The notes: a model not told the origin generated them from the letters alone. A DNA stretch of 64,000 nucleotides from Bordetella genomosp. 4 (GCF_002261185.1 NZ_NEVQ01000003.1:1-64000); one strand, 5' to 3'; positions 1-9,041 are shown, counted from the stretch's first letter. Numbers and translations: made by a program.

Positions 1-109
1 TTTGATCGCGCTTGAGCTGCTTACGCACCAATGGCTTACCGCGTTTGTCGGCACCGTGGATCTGAAAGACACTCTTTGCCAAATCGATCGCAACTGTCGT
101 AATCTCCAT
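1..109 (-). CDS. IS110/IS1111-type transposase, N-terminal part (cut by window edge)
   Basis: Thirty-six codons are visible before the window ends. The peptide begins MEITTVAIDLAKSVFQIHG, the usual N-terminus of IS110/IS1111 transposases, which carry the first catalytic aspartate of the DEDD nuclease in the IDLAK stretch. The rest of the gene lies outside the window, so intactness cannot be judged. The 165 bases that follow on the plus side (110-274) hold no gene and are probably the untranslated end of the element plus flank. Family assignment is confident; the exact element is not named. Confidence 0.8.
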   Translation of the reverse strand, partial: MEITTVAIDLAKSVFQIHGADKRGKPLVRKQLKRDQ

Positions 110-274
110 AGCGGACGCTCCTTCCGTTCAAGTGGTTGTACGCACTCCCACTTTGGCACATTGATGCCGTTTCAGGTAGGGGCGTCCATCCCATTGATTT
201 CGGCTGATGCTGCAGGCGAGTACCGCCTGCATCTTACGACCAATGCATTCGCTGTCGTCCGTCAGCAGCGCCGA

Positions 275-2014
275 TCAATGTGCACGCCGAGCCAATACTT
301 CATCACGCGGTCCTGCATCCACCACACGTCCCGCCTCCATCACCACAATCGTGTCAAAGCGGCTGAGCAGGCTGGGCCGATGCACAGAGGCCACGATACA
401 CGCCGTGGGAAATGCGGCATACATGCGATCGAATACTTGGCCTTCCGCTTGCGGGTCCAGCGCGCTGGTGGGCTCATCGAGCAGCAACAACGAACTGCCT
501 TGCGCCGCCAATGCCCCGCGTGACAGAGCCAGGCGTTGCCGCTGCCCGCCCGACAGATTGCTGCCGCGTTCGTTGACCGGGCTGGCCAGGCCGTCGGGCA
601 TTCGTTGCAGGACTTCGTCGAACACACCGGTATGTACGGCGGACTGCAGGGCGGCTGACGTGGCGGGCTCGCCAAAGGTCAGGTTCTCTTGCACGCTGGC
701 TTCGAACACCTCGGCTTCTTGCGGGATGAGCGTCGCCAATGTGCGCAGTTCGGCCCAGTCTACTGATTTGCCGTCGCGCAGCAGATCGCCTTGCTGCGGC
801 GGATAGAGGCCGGCCAATGTGCGCAACAGTGTGCTCTTGCCGCCTCCGCTGGGACCTATCAACGCGATGCGTGATCCGCGGCGCAATACCAGATCGACGT
901 CATGCAAGCCACCGCGTCCATCAGCGGAATAGCTCCAGGTGAGGCCGCGCAGCGCCAAAGTTTGCCAAGGCGCATCGGGCACGACGGCGGGCACGGTGGC
1001 CTGCGGATTGCCAGGCGCCTGCCAGATGGGCTCGGCGCTGGTGAAGTCGGTGTGGATTCTTGAAAAGCTCTGGAAGTTCGACGCAATGGCGCTGACGACC
1101 GAGGCGACCTGCTGGGCATATTGATAGATCATGAAGATCGTGCCTAACAGCACTGCCTGTCCCGGTTCGCGATGTTGCAGTACGTAATGGACGACCAGTA
1201 TCCACGTCAGGCCCATGCCCATCAGATCCACCACGCACCACTTGACCTCGTTGACCCAGAGCGCCCGGCGCAGCGGGACCATCACGGTTGCCAGGCGACG
1301 GCCCAGAATCTTGCGCGAGGCAGCTTGCAGCCGCAGACCAATTACCGTCCCTGCATTGCTGACAAAGTCGAGCAGCGCCGCAACATAGCGACGTTCCTCA
1401 TCGTTCTCGGAGCGCGCCAGCCGCATCAGGACGAGGTCGAAACGCAAGGTGATGAGCGCGATCACCAGGTAACCGCCAACGGCAATGCTGCCGCTAGCCT
1501 GAGACAGCAAGAACAACGCTACCAGGGGCCCGACGAAGTTCAAGGCGCTGTGCAAGTAGCCATACATGCCGCGCGCGAATGTCGACAAGGCACGGCTGGA
1601 CTGCAGCACGCGGTGCTGCAAGTCGCCGGAGTGACGGCCATCGCGCCAGGTCAGCGGTGCGGCAGCGATACGCGCGTAGAGCTCATCGGCCAGTTGTTCG
1701 CGCGCCTGTATGCCCACCTGACCTTCCAGCACGCGACCGGGACCGTGAAATACCCAGTGCATCGCGTAGCAACTGACCAGGAACATGATCCACAGTCCGG
1801 CCGTCGGCATATCGTTCTGCTGCAGGGCATTGATGGCGTGGCCTGCCAGCCAGGGCAAAGTCAGCTTGATCAGCTGCGCGCCGGACAGCAGGGTGATGGC
1901 ACCGATCAGGTGCCGGCGCTTGCCTTCGGCATAGCGCCACAGCGCGCCACACAGCTCGAGCGCTGCGCGGGTCATGCCGATAGAGGAAGATGAGGAGGAT
2001 GAATCAAGTTTCAT
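275..2014 (-). CDS. ABC exporter, fused permease and ATP-binding protein
   Basis: This 579-residue protein has the half-transporter layout of an exporter. An N-terminal six-helix membrane domain spans roughly residues 35-320. A nucleotide-binding domain follows with Walker A GPSGGGKST near residue 390, the signature LSGGQRQR near 490, Walker B LLLLDEP just after it and an H-loop histidine in ASVHRPS. It should act as a dimer in the inner membrane; the substrate cannot be told from sequence. The first residues include a run of seven serines (MKLDSSSSSSSIG), so translation could also begin at the methionine in GMTRAALEL. No Shine-Dalgarno sequence is clear at either start. It stands alone next to an HxlR regulator. 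Confidence 0.85.
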   Translation of the reverse strand: MKLDSSSSSSSIGMTRAALELCGALWRYAEGKRRHLIGAITLLSGAQLIKLTLPWLAGHAINALQQNDMPTAGLWIMFLVSCYAMHWVFHGPGRVLEGQVGIQAREQLADELYARIAAAPLTWRDGRHSGDLQHRVLQSSRALSTFARGMYGYLHSALNFVGPLVALFLLSQASGSIAVGGYLVIALITLRFDLVLMRLARSENDEERRYVAALLDFVSNAGTVIGLRLQAASRKILGRRLATVMVPLRRALWVNEVKWCVVDLMGMGLTWILVVHYVLQHREPGQAVLLGTIFMIYQYAQQVASVVSAIASNFQSFSRIHTDFTSAEPIWQAPGNPQATVPAVVPDAPWQTLALRGLTWSYSADGRGGLHDVDLVLRRGSRIALIGPSGGGKSTLLRTLAGLYPPQQGDLLRDGKSVDWAELRTLATLIPQEAEVFEASVQENLTFGEPATSAALQSAVHTGVFDEVLQRMPDGLASPVNERGSNLSGGQRQRLALSRGALAAQGSSLLLLDEPTSALDPQAEGQVFDRMYAAFPTACIVASVHRPSLLSRFDTIVVMEAGRVVDAGPRDEVLARRAH

Positions 2015-2119
2015 TATGCAGGGCAGGCAGGTCGGACTGGCTTGGCAGGATTAGGCAGAACATTCTTGTGGGGAAGTCTGTTGATTCAGCAACGTCGCTA
2101 TTTTGACATTTACTATCTC

Positions 2120-2464
2120 TCATGCCTTTGGCTTGCGGTGTTTGCTCGCCAGATAGTGCTCGCCCCAGGATTTCATGGCTTCCAGTGTCGGAGCCAGCGT
2201 GAGGCCAAGCGCTGTCAGTGTGTATTCGACCCGTGGTGGGACCTCGGCAAACACTTTACGGCTGATGATGCCGTTTGCCTCCAGCTGTCGCAACTGCAAC
2301 GTCAACGACCGCTGCGTCACCCCGCCGATCAGTTTTTTCAGTTTCCCGAAACGCTTGGTCCCGCTTAGCAGATAGTGAATGATTAATGGCTTCCATTTGC
2401 CGCCGGTGATGTCGACCGTGATCTCCACCGCGCGTCGGTATTGATCGAGCTTGCTAAGTGCCAT
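2120..2464 (-). CDS. HxlR-family winged-helix transcriptional regulator
   Basis: The 114-residue protein has the compact HxlR/DUF24 winged helix: an ITGGKWKPLIIHYLL first helix, recognition region TQRSLTLQLRQLEANGI and wing FAEVPPRVEYTLT. These are the usual family landmarks. The frame is open further upstream, but MALSKLDQYRRAVE is the conventional N-terminus, so the start at 2464 was chosen. HxlR proteins commonly respond to electrophiles or oxidants and control a neighbouring enzyme. Here the DoxX/GST pair lies upstream on the same strand, but regulation of it is only an inference. An imperfect palindrome 34-50 bases upstream of the start could be an autoregulatory operator. Confidence 0.85.
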   Translation of the reverse strand: MALSKLDQYRRAVEITVDITGGKWKPLIIHYLLSGTKRFGKLKKLIGGVTQRSLTLQLRQLEANGIISRKVFAEVPPRVEYTLTALGLTLAPTLEAMKSWGEHYLASKHRKPKA

Positions 2465-2497
2465 AGGTGTTCCGCGAGTCCATGCATAGATTTCATT

Positions 2498-2514
2498 AGT
2501 GTAATTAATATACT
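2498..2514. promoter_or_regulatory. Imperfect palindrome upstream of the HxlR gene
   Basis: AGTGTA and TATACT half-sites are separated by five AT bases and match as an inverted repeat at five of six positions. The site lies 34-50 bases before the HxlR start, in the AT-rich stretch where its promoter is expected. HxlR dimers bind such palindromes, so autoregulation is plausible but unproven. Confidence 0.35.
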
Positions 2515-2620
2515 TAGGATCGCGGACGCCCACCCGGCACCCGAATCGGGATCCATGATGGGCAAATTGTTCGTAGCCTGGTGAGTGGATGTAGGCGCGC
2601 GGCGAGTCGTTGCTGCCCGC

Positions 2621-3082
2621 TTATCGTTTAGATACTCCGCAATAGAGTTCCAGCGCCATATGAAGTCGCCTCCTGTAGCGGCTCGCAATGGCCGTTGCCA
2701 ACAATCCCCCGATCAGCGATATGTGTTCCAGCCCCCAGTACATAGCTTGAGCTGCCTGTGGCGCTTCCGGCGCCTGAAGGCAATGGACGATCAGGCGGGT
2801 CAGCAGCAAGAGCGCCACTAACGCGGCGGCACCCAGCCAAAGCGCTTTGTCCAGGATGATCAGGACTGCGCCGCCGATCAAGATCGTAGCGGTGGAGATA
2901 TTCAAAAGCCACGCCGGCTGCAGGCCACCTGATGGCATCTGACCTTGGCTGCCCGGTAGGCCAATGAGCTTGGCCAGGCCTGATGACAGGAACACGATCG
3001 CTACCAGGACCCGGGCAGTGATCCACAACCATCGGCTGTCCAATACGGAGCCGATCCGAGTGCGCATGCGAGTCAGCCTCAT
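2621..3082 (-). CDS. DoxX-family membrane protein
   Basis: This 153-residue protein has about four hydrophobic segments and the DoxX signature: [19 protein letters not shown] in helix 1, then [20 protein letters not shown] and [11 protein letters not shown]. The frame stays open for another 75 codons, but the start at 3082 overlaps the stop of the upstream GST gene in a TCAT/ATGA arrangement, indicating translational coupling. DoxX proteins are small integral membrane proteins often found beside redox or stress genes; their biochemical role is generally unclear. Pairing with a GST suggests a role in electrophile or oxidant tolerance (inference). Confidence 0.8.
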   Translation of the reverse strand: MRLTRMRTRIGSVLDSRWLWITARVLVAIVFLSSGLAKLIGLPGSQGQMPSGGLQPAWLLNISTATILIGGAVLIILDKALWLGAAALVALLLLTRLIVHCLQAPEAPQAAQAMYWGLEHISLIGGLLATAIASRYRRRLHMALELYCGVSKR

Positions 3083-3708
3083 GCCTGCCCCATTAATAGC
3101 GGGTACAGCGAAAGCTCTTTGGCGCGTTGTTCCAGACGCTGGTAGTAGACCTGCACCGCTTCCAAGTGCGGACGATCGAATGGAGTCTGAAGCCAGCGCT
3201 GAACCGACAAACCCACGGCAATATCGGCCAGGCTGAAGTCCGGCCCGGCAACATAGGCGCCAGTCTCCGTTAGTCGGCCCTCCAAGACCAGCATGAATCG
3301 CGTCCACGATCGGAGCGAAATCTGAATCTGCGTTGAGTCACCATGATCGGGCGAGCGCCTGACCAGCGACATGAAGGCATAGCTCCACGCACGATTGAGG
3401 TCGGACGCCTGCCAGTCGAGCCACTGATCGACCCGAGCTCGGGCTGTAGCCTCAACGGGATAAAGTGCGCCGTCACCATAACGATTGGCCAGGTAGCGCA
3501 GGATGCTGTTGGATTCCCACAGCACGAAATCGCCGTCTATCAACACAGGCACCATTGCGTTCGGGTTCAGAGCCCTGAATGCATCGGTATCGATGTCGCG
3601 AAAGCCGCTGCCCCAGTCTTCCTGCTGGAACGGCAGGCCGAGTTCGGCGCATGCCCATAGAACCTTGCGAACGTTGATGGAAGATTGTTTTCCGAGAATA
3701 GTCAGCAT
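3079..3708 (-). CDS. Glutathione S-transferase
   Basis: The 209-residue protein shows a standard GST fold. The N-terminal thioredoxin-like part reads [18 protein letters not shown], with the active-site serine region SSINV, then the cis-proline VPVLIDGD and the glutathione-contact [10 protein letters not shown]. The helical C-terminal domain includes [14 protein letters not shown]. The frame extends ten residues upstream, but MLTILG is the usual beta-1 start. It conjugates or transfers glutathione in the cytoplasm; the substrate is unknown. It is the first gene of a two-gene operon with DoxX, divergent from the MocR-type regulator at 3825, its most likely controller. Confidence 0.9.
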   Translation of the reverse strand: MLTILGKQSSINVRKVLWACAELGLPFQQEDWGSGFRDIDTDAFRALNPNAMVPVLIDGDFVLWESNSILRYLANRYGDGALYPVEATARARVDQWLDWQASDLNRAWSYAFMSLVRRSPDHGDSTQIQISLRSWTRFMLVLEGRLTETGAYVAGPDFSLADIAVGLSVQRWLQTPFDRPHLEAVQVYYQRLEQRAKELSLYPLLMGQA

Positions 3709-3824
3709 ACAGCGCAGCAACGGTGAAAACTGATTCACCCACGGCCATCAAGCCGTCCGTGATCAGGTAGGGAGTCGTTGCACGCCATCATAATTGCACA
3801 TACCATTACATTCAAAAAATTGTC

Positions 3825-5171
3825 ATGGATACACCGATAATGGCGACGGCGCGCTACAAGCAATTGGTTGACCGGTTTGCTGCCGATATTCGTTCAGGAA
3901 AATTGCCGCCCGGCACTCGATTGCCCACACACCGCCAGCTCGCGGCAAAAGAGAAGGTAGCGCTCGTTACCGCCACGCGTGTCTATGCAGAGCTCGAAAC
4001 GATGGGCTTGGCGATCGGGGAAACCGGGCGCGGCACATTTGTGCGCGAGATCGCGCTTCCGTCGGGACTGGGCATGGATCAACAGGCGATAGCTGCGGAC
4101 ATGCTCGATCTGAACTTCAACTACCCGGCCTTGCCCGAGCAGACCGAGTTGCTGCGTACGGCATTGCGGCAGCTCTCCACCGCTGGCGACCTGGACGCAT
4201 TCCTGCGTTGTCATCCTCATGGCGGCCGTCCGCATGAACGAGTAGTATTTGCCAACCACTTGGCGCAGTCCGGCCTGCCAGTGAAACCCGAGCAAGTGCT
4301 GGTGGTCAACGGCGCTCAGCATGGCTTGGCCGTGGTGACGATGGCGCTGTTGCAGCCTGGTGATGTAGTGGCCGTTGATGCGCTGACCTATCCTGGTTTC
4401 AAGGCATTGGCTGAACAGTGCAAATTGGATCTTCTGCCACTGCCTGCATCTGGCTCCGGTTGCGACTTGGATGCACTGGAGCGAGCATGCAAGAAACGGC
4501 CCGTACGTGCCGTCTACGCCATGCCGACGGTGCACAATCCTTTAGGGTGGGTGCAGGACATCGACGGCCGCAAGCGGTTGGTAGCCCTTGCCAGACGTCA
4601 CGATCTGATGTTGATCGAGGATGCGCCTTATGCATTTCTTGAACGGCGTCCACCGCCGCCACTGGCCGCTCTGGCCCCCGAGCGATGTGTGCATGTCACG
4701 ACGCTGTCCAAGAGCGTAGCAGCGGGGTTGCGCGTAGGTTTTGTGACGGCGCCCGCAGACTGGATCGCCAGGCTCGAACGCGCCATCCGTGCGACTGTCT
4801 GGAATACGCCCGCAGCCATGACAGCCTTGGCCTGCGCATGGTTGCTCGATGGGACGGTGGACCGGCTGGTCACAGAGAAACGGCGAGACGCAATTGCCAG
4901 GCAGGCCGTGGCGGCAAAGGCGCTCGCCGGCTTGAATCCCGTCAGCCATCCCGCTTCATACTTTGTCTGGTTGCCTTTGACCGAAGACGTGCGCGCCGAG
5001 TCGGTTGCCATGTCGCTCCTGCAACGCCGGATATCGGTATCAACCGCCGCACCATTTTCCGTAGGGTCGCGTATTCCTCATGCTTTGCGCATCGCTTTGG
5101 GATCTGTAGATCTCGCCACGTTAAAGCGCGCCCTCGACATCGTTAGAGAGGTCGTCGAGCGCGCCGAGTGA
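3825..5171 (+). CDS. MocR/PdxR-type regulator (GntR helix-turn-helix fused to aminotransferase fold)
   Basis: The 448-residue chimera has an N-terminal GntR winged helix (about residues 5-75: LPPGTRLPTHRQLAAKEKVA then TATRVYAELETMG). A class I/II aminotransferase-like domain follows, with the PLP-lysine motif TTLSKSVAAGLRVGF near residue 298. MocR proteins use PLP or an amine ligand to control divergent genes and seldom act as enzymes. The neighbouring GST/DoxX operon is transcribed away from it across a 116-base gap and is the obvious target. A second in-frame start, MATARYKQL, lies five codons in and is nearer the family norm; the first ATG is kept because no ribosome site separates them. 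Confidence 0.88.
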   Translation: MDTPIMATARYKQLVDRFAADIRSGKLPPGTRLPTHRQLAAKEKVALVTATRVYAELETMGLAIGETGRGTFVREIALPSGLGMDQQAIAADMLDLNFNYPALPEQTELLRTALRQLSTAGDLDAFLRCHPHGGRPHERVVFANHLAQSGLPVKPEQVLVVNGAQHGLAVVTMALLQPGDVVAVDALTYPGFKALAEQCKLDLLPLPASGSGCDLDALERACKKRPVRAVYAMPTVHNPLGWVQDIDGRKRLVALARRHDLMLIEDAPYAFLERRPPPPLAALAPERCVHVTTLSKSVAAGLRVGFVTAPADWIARLERAIRATVWNTPAAMTALACAWLLDGTVDRLVTEKRRDAIARQAVAAKALAGLNPVSHPASYFVWLPLTEDVRAESVAMSLLQRRISVSTAAPFSVGSRIPHALRIALGSVDLATLKRALDIVREVVERAE

Positions 5172-5183
5172 CGAGTCAGCGTT

Positions 5184-5783
5184 CTATCGCGGATCCAGCT
5201 CGCGTTTGTGCTGGATGATTCTCGACACCAGACCATAGGCGACGGCGTCTCCAGCGGACATCCACAGGTCGCGCTCGATATCCATGCGCACCCGTTCGAT
5301 AGGTTGGCCGGTTTCACGCGAGATGACCTGCGCGATACGTTCGCGCGCCTTGATGATCTCTTTTGCCTGTAGCGCCATGTCGCTGGCAGAACCACCCGCT
5401 CCGCCACTGGGCTGGTGAATGAGAAAGCGGGTTTGCGGCAGGCAATAGCGTCGCTCGCGGGGCGCTCCTAAAAAAAGATGAGTGGCCGCGCTGCCAACCC
5501 ATCCCGTGCCGACCATGTTGACGGGCGCCGAAATAAAGCGCACCACATCATGGATCGCGTCACCCGATTCGAGATGCCCTCCCGGCGACGAGACGATAAC
5601 GGTGATTGGCGCGTCCGAGTCGGCATCCAGCGCCAGCAACTTGCGCACCGTTTCGGAAGCAAGTGTGTCCGTAACGGTACCGAATATCAGGACCGTTCTG
5701 GACTGAAATGCCTTTTCCTCCAGGAAAGTGCTGTCGCGCAGTGACGAGGGCCCGGGTTGCGTGTCTATCTGTTGTGCAAACAT
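5184..5783 (-). CDS. ClpP-type serine peptidase (paralogue)
   Basis: The 199-residue protein aligns along the whole ClpP fold. The catalytic triad is visible: Ser98 in GWVGSAATHL, His123 in FLIHQPSGG and Asp172 in ERDLWMSAGDA. The Gly-rich SSPGGHLESGDAI turn before the active site is also kept. It should assemble as a barrel and degrade unfolded substrates with a Clp ATPase, though no clpX or clpA lies nearby. The sequence around the serine departs from housekeeping ClpP (usually GQAASMG), so this is a secondary ClpP. It is divergent from an ECF-like sigma factor. Confidence 0.88.
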   Translation of the reverse strand: MFAQQIDTQPGPSSLRDSTFLEEKAFQSRTVLIFGTVTDTLASETVRKLLALDADSDAPITVIVSSPGGHLESGDAIHDVVRFISAPVNMVGTGWVGSAATHLFLGAPRERRYCLPQTRFLIHQPSGGAGGSASDMALQAKEIIKARERIAQVISRETGQPIERVRMDIERDLWMSAGDAVAYGLVSRIIQHKRELDPR

Positions 5784-5838
5784 ATACTATCGTTCCTTGG
5801 TGTTGATTCATTTAGTAGACGAACGAACAGGTGTTTGC

Positions 5839-6624
5839 GTGACATATCCAGACGACTCTGCTTTTTCAATCGATGATGAAGCACTGCACCGCCGCCTTCT
5901 TGCGCTAGCTCGCCACTGGTTGTCCGTTGGCGACGAGGCCCAAGATCTGGTGCAGGACACATGGGAACGCGCCCTCGACGGCAGGCTGCCTTCCGACGCC
6001 GAGAGCCGCGAGGCCTGGATGGTGACTGTCCTGCGCAACCTTTGCATCGATGCCTGGCGCCGTCAGGAGCGGCTACGGATCATCAAGGATAGGCTTGTAG
6101 AGGATGGTTCACCGGCGTCTGGCGTCGACTTCCCCGAGCGATTGGTCGAACAGGCACAGCGTGTAGAGCAGGCTCTACGGCATCTTGTTCGCGTCTTGCC
6201 CGCAGGCGAAGTTGCGATGGTCCTTCTGTATGAGGTATTCGATTACAGTCACGTCGAACTCGGCGCACTGACGGGACACAACGCGGTCGCTTCACGCCAG
6301 CAACTGCACCGTATATTGCAGCGGGTACGCCGCTCCGACCCGAAGGACGACCCGGTAGACGACGATTCAAGCGATTTGCTCGTCCTATGTTATTGGGCGT
6401 TGGCGCAACGCGACCCTGCCGGATTGGTCGCTGTGTTGCGGACTTCACAGCCGCAGGCGATGGCGCTTTCGGTTCCGGCTGTCGGGTATGAGTTTGGCGA
6501 CTCGGTCCAGTTGCCCCAGGCTACGCCGACCCGGATCATCGATCTGTTTACCTCGCAGTTCTGCATTGTCAGCGGTTTTCACTTTTACCTGCCCCAAATT
6601 GAGGCAATCGCTGAGCTCGCCTGA
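5839..6624 (+). CDS. ECF-like sigma factor with C-terminal extension
   Basis: From the GTG at 5839 the protein has 261 residues. Sigma region 2 is recognisable in GDEAQDLVQDTWERALDG and AWMVTVLRNLCIDAWRRQ. A region-4-like helix-turn-helix follows in LPAGEVAMVLLYEVFDYSHVE. About 80 residues beyond region 4 have no clear family and may act as a regulatory extension like those of some ECF groups, but I do not see the SnoaL-type motif of ECF41. The frame is open back to 5728, inside the clpP gene; a TTG at 5803 is another possible start. No anti-sigma factor is next to it. Confidence 0.72.
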   Translation: MTYPDDSAFSIDDEALHRRLLALARHWLSVGDEAQDLVQDTWERALDGRLPSDAESREAWMVTVLRNLCIDAWRRQERLRIIKDRLVEDGSPASGVDFPERLVEQAQRVEQALRHLVRVLPAGEVAMVLLYEVFDYSHVELGALTGHNAVASRQQLHRILQRVRRSDPKDDPVDDDSSDLLVLCYWALAQRDPAGLVAVLRTSQPQAMALSVPAVGYEFGDSVQLPQATPTRIIDLFTSQFCIVSGFHFYLPQIEAIAELA

Positions 6625-6682
6625 TTGCAAGGCCTGCTTGCGCTAGGCGGCAACGAGCGCCATGATCAGGTCGTTGAGCTCG

Positions 6683-6709
6683 TTTCGAATATTTCGAGAA
6701 TTTCGAACT
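6683..6709. promoter_or_regulatory. Three 9-bp direct repeats in the toxin-antitoxin promoter
   Basis: TTTCGA recurs at 6683, 6692 and 6701 with an exact 9-base period (TTTCGAATA, TTTCGAGAA, TTTCGAACT). The array ends 18 bases before the antitoxin start and overlaps the expected promoter; TATCAT at 6715-6720 could be the -10. A regularly spaced array at this place is a good candidate operator for the HTH antitoxin (inference). Confidence 0.55.
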
Positions 6710-6727
6710 TATGCTATCATGCGAGGC

Positions 6728-7225
6728 ATGGCTACCAAGTTGACTCCTTCCCGTTCGAGCAAGCGGCGCGCTGCTGCGGCTGTTCGCCAAGTGGCTAGGG
6801 CGCGCGTAGAAACAGCTCGTCCTATGCCGGTGTTCGAATTGTCATTCGACGTGGAGCCTGTCGTATCCATCGTCCGGCGTCACGTCAAGCTCAGTAAAAA
6901 AGCCGACGCGGCCATCACGCATGAATTGGTCGAAATGCTGGGTCGCGCCACCGTGCAGTTGCGGACCGCGGATCACAAAGCCAAAGCTCAAGAAGACGAT
7001 CCGGTACTCACTACGGAGCAAGCAGCACAGCTTGCCAATGTCAGCCGGCCATACATGGCCAAGCTAATTGACGCTGGTACAGTGGCATTGCACCAGAAGG
7101 TCGGTAATCAGCGCCGCGTGCTGCGCAGCGCCGTGATCCGCTGGCAGGAAAGCGAACGGACACGTCAGGCCAAGGCACTCAAGCGTCTGTCCAAGGACCT
7201 GGACGAGGAAATCTTCTCGTCGTGA
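6728..7225 (+). CDS. Antitoxin with excisionase-type helix-turn-helix
   Basis: This 165-residue protein starts MATKLTPSRSSKRRAAAAV, a basic N-terminus. It carries an excisionase/MerR-like DNA-binding domain near residues 95-145 (LTTEQAAQLANVSRPYMAKLI, then GNQRRVL). Its stop codon overlaps the GTG start of the PIN-domain gene, so the two are translationally coupled. That arrangement, with a DNA-binding protein before a PIN toxin, is typical of a type II toxin-antitoxin pair in which the first protein neutralises the toxin and represses the operon. The ATG at 6728 was chosen over an upstream ATG at 6662 because the repeats at 6683-6709 must lie in the promoter. Confidence 0.8.
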   Translation: MATKLTPSRSSKRRAAAAVRQVARARVETARPMPVFELSFDVEPVVSIVRRHVKLSKKADAAITHELVEMLGRATVQLRTADHKAKAQEDDPVLTTEQAAQLANVSRPYMAKLIDAGTVALHQKVGNQRRVLRSAVIRWQESERTRQAKALKRLSKDLDEEIFSS

Positions 7226-7836
7226 GCGTTCCTGTTGTCGCCGATGCTGATACGCTGTTTGCAGCCACGACGCGCGGGCTATTGATCTACCTGGACTACC
7301 ACGGGCTCATCAAGCTGCACTGGTCTCCGCTGATACTGGATGAAGTCAGTCGGGCGCTGGTGGACACGGGACGTAAGCCAACACTGAAAGATGCGAGGGC
7401 GCACGAGGCGCGCATGTGCAAGGCCTTGCCTAATGCGCTGGTGTCGACGGCCGACGTGCAAGCCCAGTTTGCGGCCGTAGCGTCTGCTGTTCGCTCTGGG
7501 AAGGACATCCACGTTGCGGCGTGTGCGTACTGCGTGATCGCTGGCGAGGTGTATGGCGGTACACCGGCGGTCGCGCTGGTGTCGCGCAATACTAAGGACT
7601 TCAGGAAAACCGCGCTCGCCAGACTTGGCATTGTGCTGCAGCTACCGGACGCTTTTCTCTACGGGTTAATTACGGCGCAGCCCGTGGAAGTCGCAGCAGC
7701 GTTTCGCCGGTTCCGCATGGATCTGGCTTCCAAACCCGAGCCGGAGGCTCTATTAGAACGCCTGGAGCGGGATGGACAGGTGAAAGCCGTGCAGCGGTTG
7801 CTCGACTTATATCGGGCACAGGAAATCGAACTTTAG
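7222..7836 (+). CDS. PIN-domain toxin (VapC-like ribonuclease)
   Basis: The 204-residue protein has the acidic residues of a PIN nuclease: VADADTLF at the N-terminus, ILDEVSRAL in the first third, GKDIHVAACAY in the middle and SRNTKDF near residue 133. These should bind Mg2+ and cut RNA when the antitoxin is absent. It starts with GTG overlapping the antitoxin stop (GTGA). It is longer than classical VapC proteins (about 130 residues), with some 60 extra C-terminal residues rich in charged helices. Family is clear; toxicity is inferred from context. Confidence 0.8.
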   Translation: MSVPVVADADTLFAATTRGLLIYLDYHGLIKLHWSPLILDEVSRALVDTGRKPTLKDARAHEARMCKALPNALVSTADVQAQFAAVASAVRSGKDIHVAACAYCVIAGEVYGGTPAVALVSRNTKDFRKTALARLGIVLQLPDAFLYGLITAQPVEVAAAFRRFRMDLASKPEPEALLERLERDGQVKAVQRLLDLYRAQEIEL

Positions 7837-7964
7837 GATTTCTTCCCATCGGTATGATCGGAAATGGGCGGGCAACGATTGTCAATCAGGTCATATCCCA
7901 ATCCCATCTATTTGGCACCCGGGTATATGTAGTCGCTCCTATAGCAACAACCCGGGAGACGGCT

Positions 7965-9011
7965 TTGAAGAGACTACCATTCTTGATAGCGGGAGTGATG
8001 GCGATGGCGGCACAAGCGTATGCGCAGGACAAGCCCACGGTCCAGTTGATCGCCACAGGCGGCACGATCGCGATGAAAATCGATCCGGTCAAGAAAGCGC
8101 CGGTGCCCGCGATTTCCGGCGACGATTTGATGGCCACCGTGCCCGACGTCGCAAAGTACGCCAAAGTCGAAGTCAACAACCTATCCAACGTCCCGTCCGA
8201 TTACATGGACCCGGTACGCTGGACAGCCTTGACCAAGGCCGTCGAAGAAACGCTGAAGCGCCCCGAGGTAGCGGGCGTGGTGGTGTCGCACGGTACGGAC
8301 ACGCTCGAAGAAACCGCATTCTGGCTGGATACGACAGTCAAGTCGGATAAGCCCGTGATCTTGATCGGCGCCCAGCGCAATGCTTCATCATCGGACTTCG
8401 ACGGCCCGCGTAACCTGCTCAACGCGGTACGCATTGCGGTCGACGGACAAGCGAAAGGCAAGGGCGCCATGTTGGCCATGAATAACCAGATCAACGCGGC
8501 GCGTTATGTCACAAAGACGCACACGGCCAATGTGGAGACCTTTCAATCGGGCAGCTATGGCTTGATCGGCGAAGTCTATGCGGACAAGGTCGTCATTGAC
8601 CGAGCGCCGTTGCGCCGCCAGCACATCCCGATTGTCGCCTCGCAAATGCCACGGGTGGATATCGTGGCCATGTATGGAGGCGCCGACGACCGTATGTTGC
8701 GCAGCGCGGTTGATCAGGGGGCCAAGGGTATCGTGGTACAGGCCCTGGGCATGGGCAACGTCAACATGCCTATGTTCGAAGGGATCAAGTACGCGCTGTC
8801 CAAAGGGGTGCCGGTGGTCATTTCGACCCGGGTACATAACGGCCGAGTCATGGCGAACTATGGTTTCGAGGGCGGCGGCAAGACGCTGGCCGATGCGGGC
8901 GCCATCATGGCGGGCGACCTGACGCCACAGAAATCACGCATTTTGCTGATGTTGCTGCTGCAGCAGGGCAAGACGGGCAAGGAAGATATCCAGGCCGCGT
9001 TTGATCTGTAG
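7965..9011 (+). CDS. ansB: Type II periplasmic L-asparaginase
   Basis: From the TTG at 7965 this encodes 348 residues beginning MKRLPFLIAGVMAMAAQAYA, a classical signal peptide with cleavage after AYA. A GGGAG ribosome site sits eight bases before it, which decides the start over the longer open frame. The two asparaginase signatures are present: IATGGTIAMK with the nucleophile Thr34, and SHGTDTLEET with Thr111/Asp112. It hydrolyses asparagine, and often glutamine, to the acid and ammonia in the periplasm as a tetramer. It appears to be a single-gene unit. Confidence 0.93.
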   Translation: MKRLPFLIAGVMAMAAQAYAQDKPTVQLIATGGTIAMKIDPVKKAPVPAISGDDLMATVPDVAKYAKVEVNNLSNVPSDYMDPVRWTALTKAVEETLKRPEVAGVVVSHGTDTLEETAFWLDTTVKSDKPVILIGAQRNASSSDFDGPRNLLNAVRIAVDGQAKGKGAMLAMNNQINAARYVTKTHTANVETFQSGSYGLIGEVYADKVVIDRAPLRRQHIPIVASQMPRVDIVAMYGGADDRMLRSAVDQGAKGIVVQALGMGNVNMPMFEGIKYALSKGVPVVISTRVHNGRVMANYGFEGGGKTLADAGAIMAGDLTPQKSRILLMLLLQQGKTGKEDIQAAFDL

Positions 9012-9041
9012 CGGGATCGGCCAGCGGGCGCCTTCTCGTAG

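Noticed and set aside
1172-1993. A 273-codon plus-strand frame opposite the ABC exporter
   Set aside because: Gln/His-rich shadow of the permease part.
1975-2014. Serine run at the start of the ABC exporter as a phase-variable repeat
   Set aside because: The codons are mixed (TCA, TCC, TCT) and trinucleotide changes would not shift the frame, so on/off switching is unlikely.
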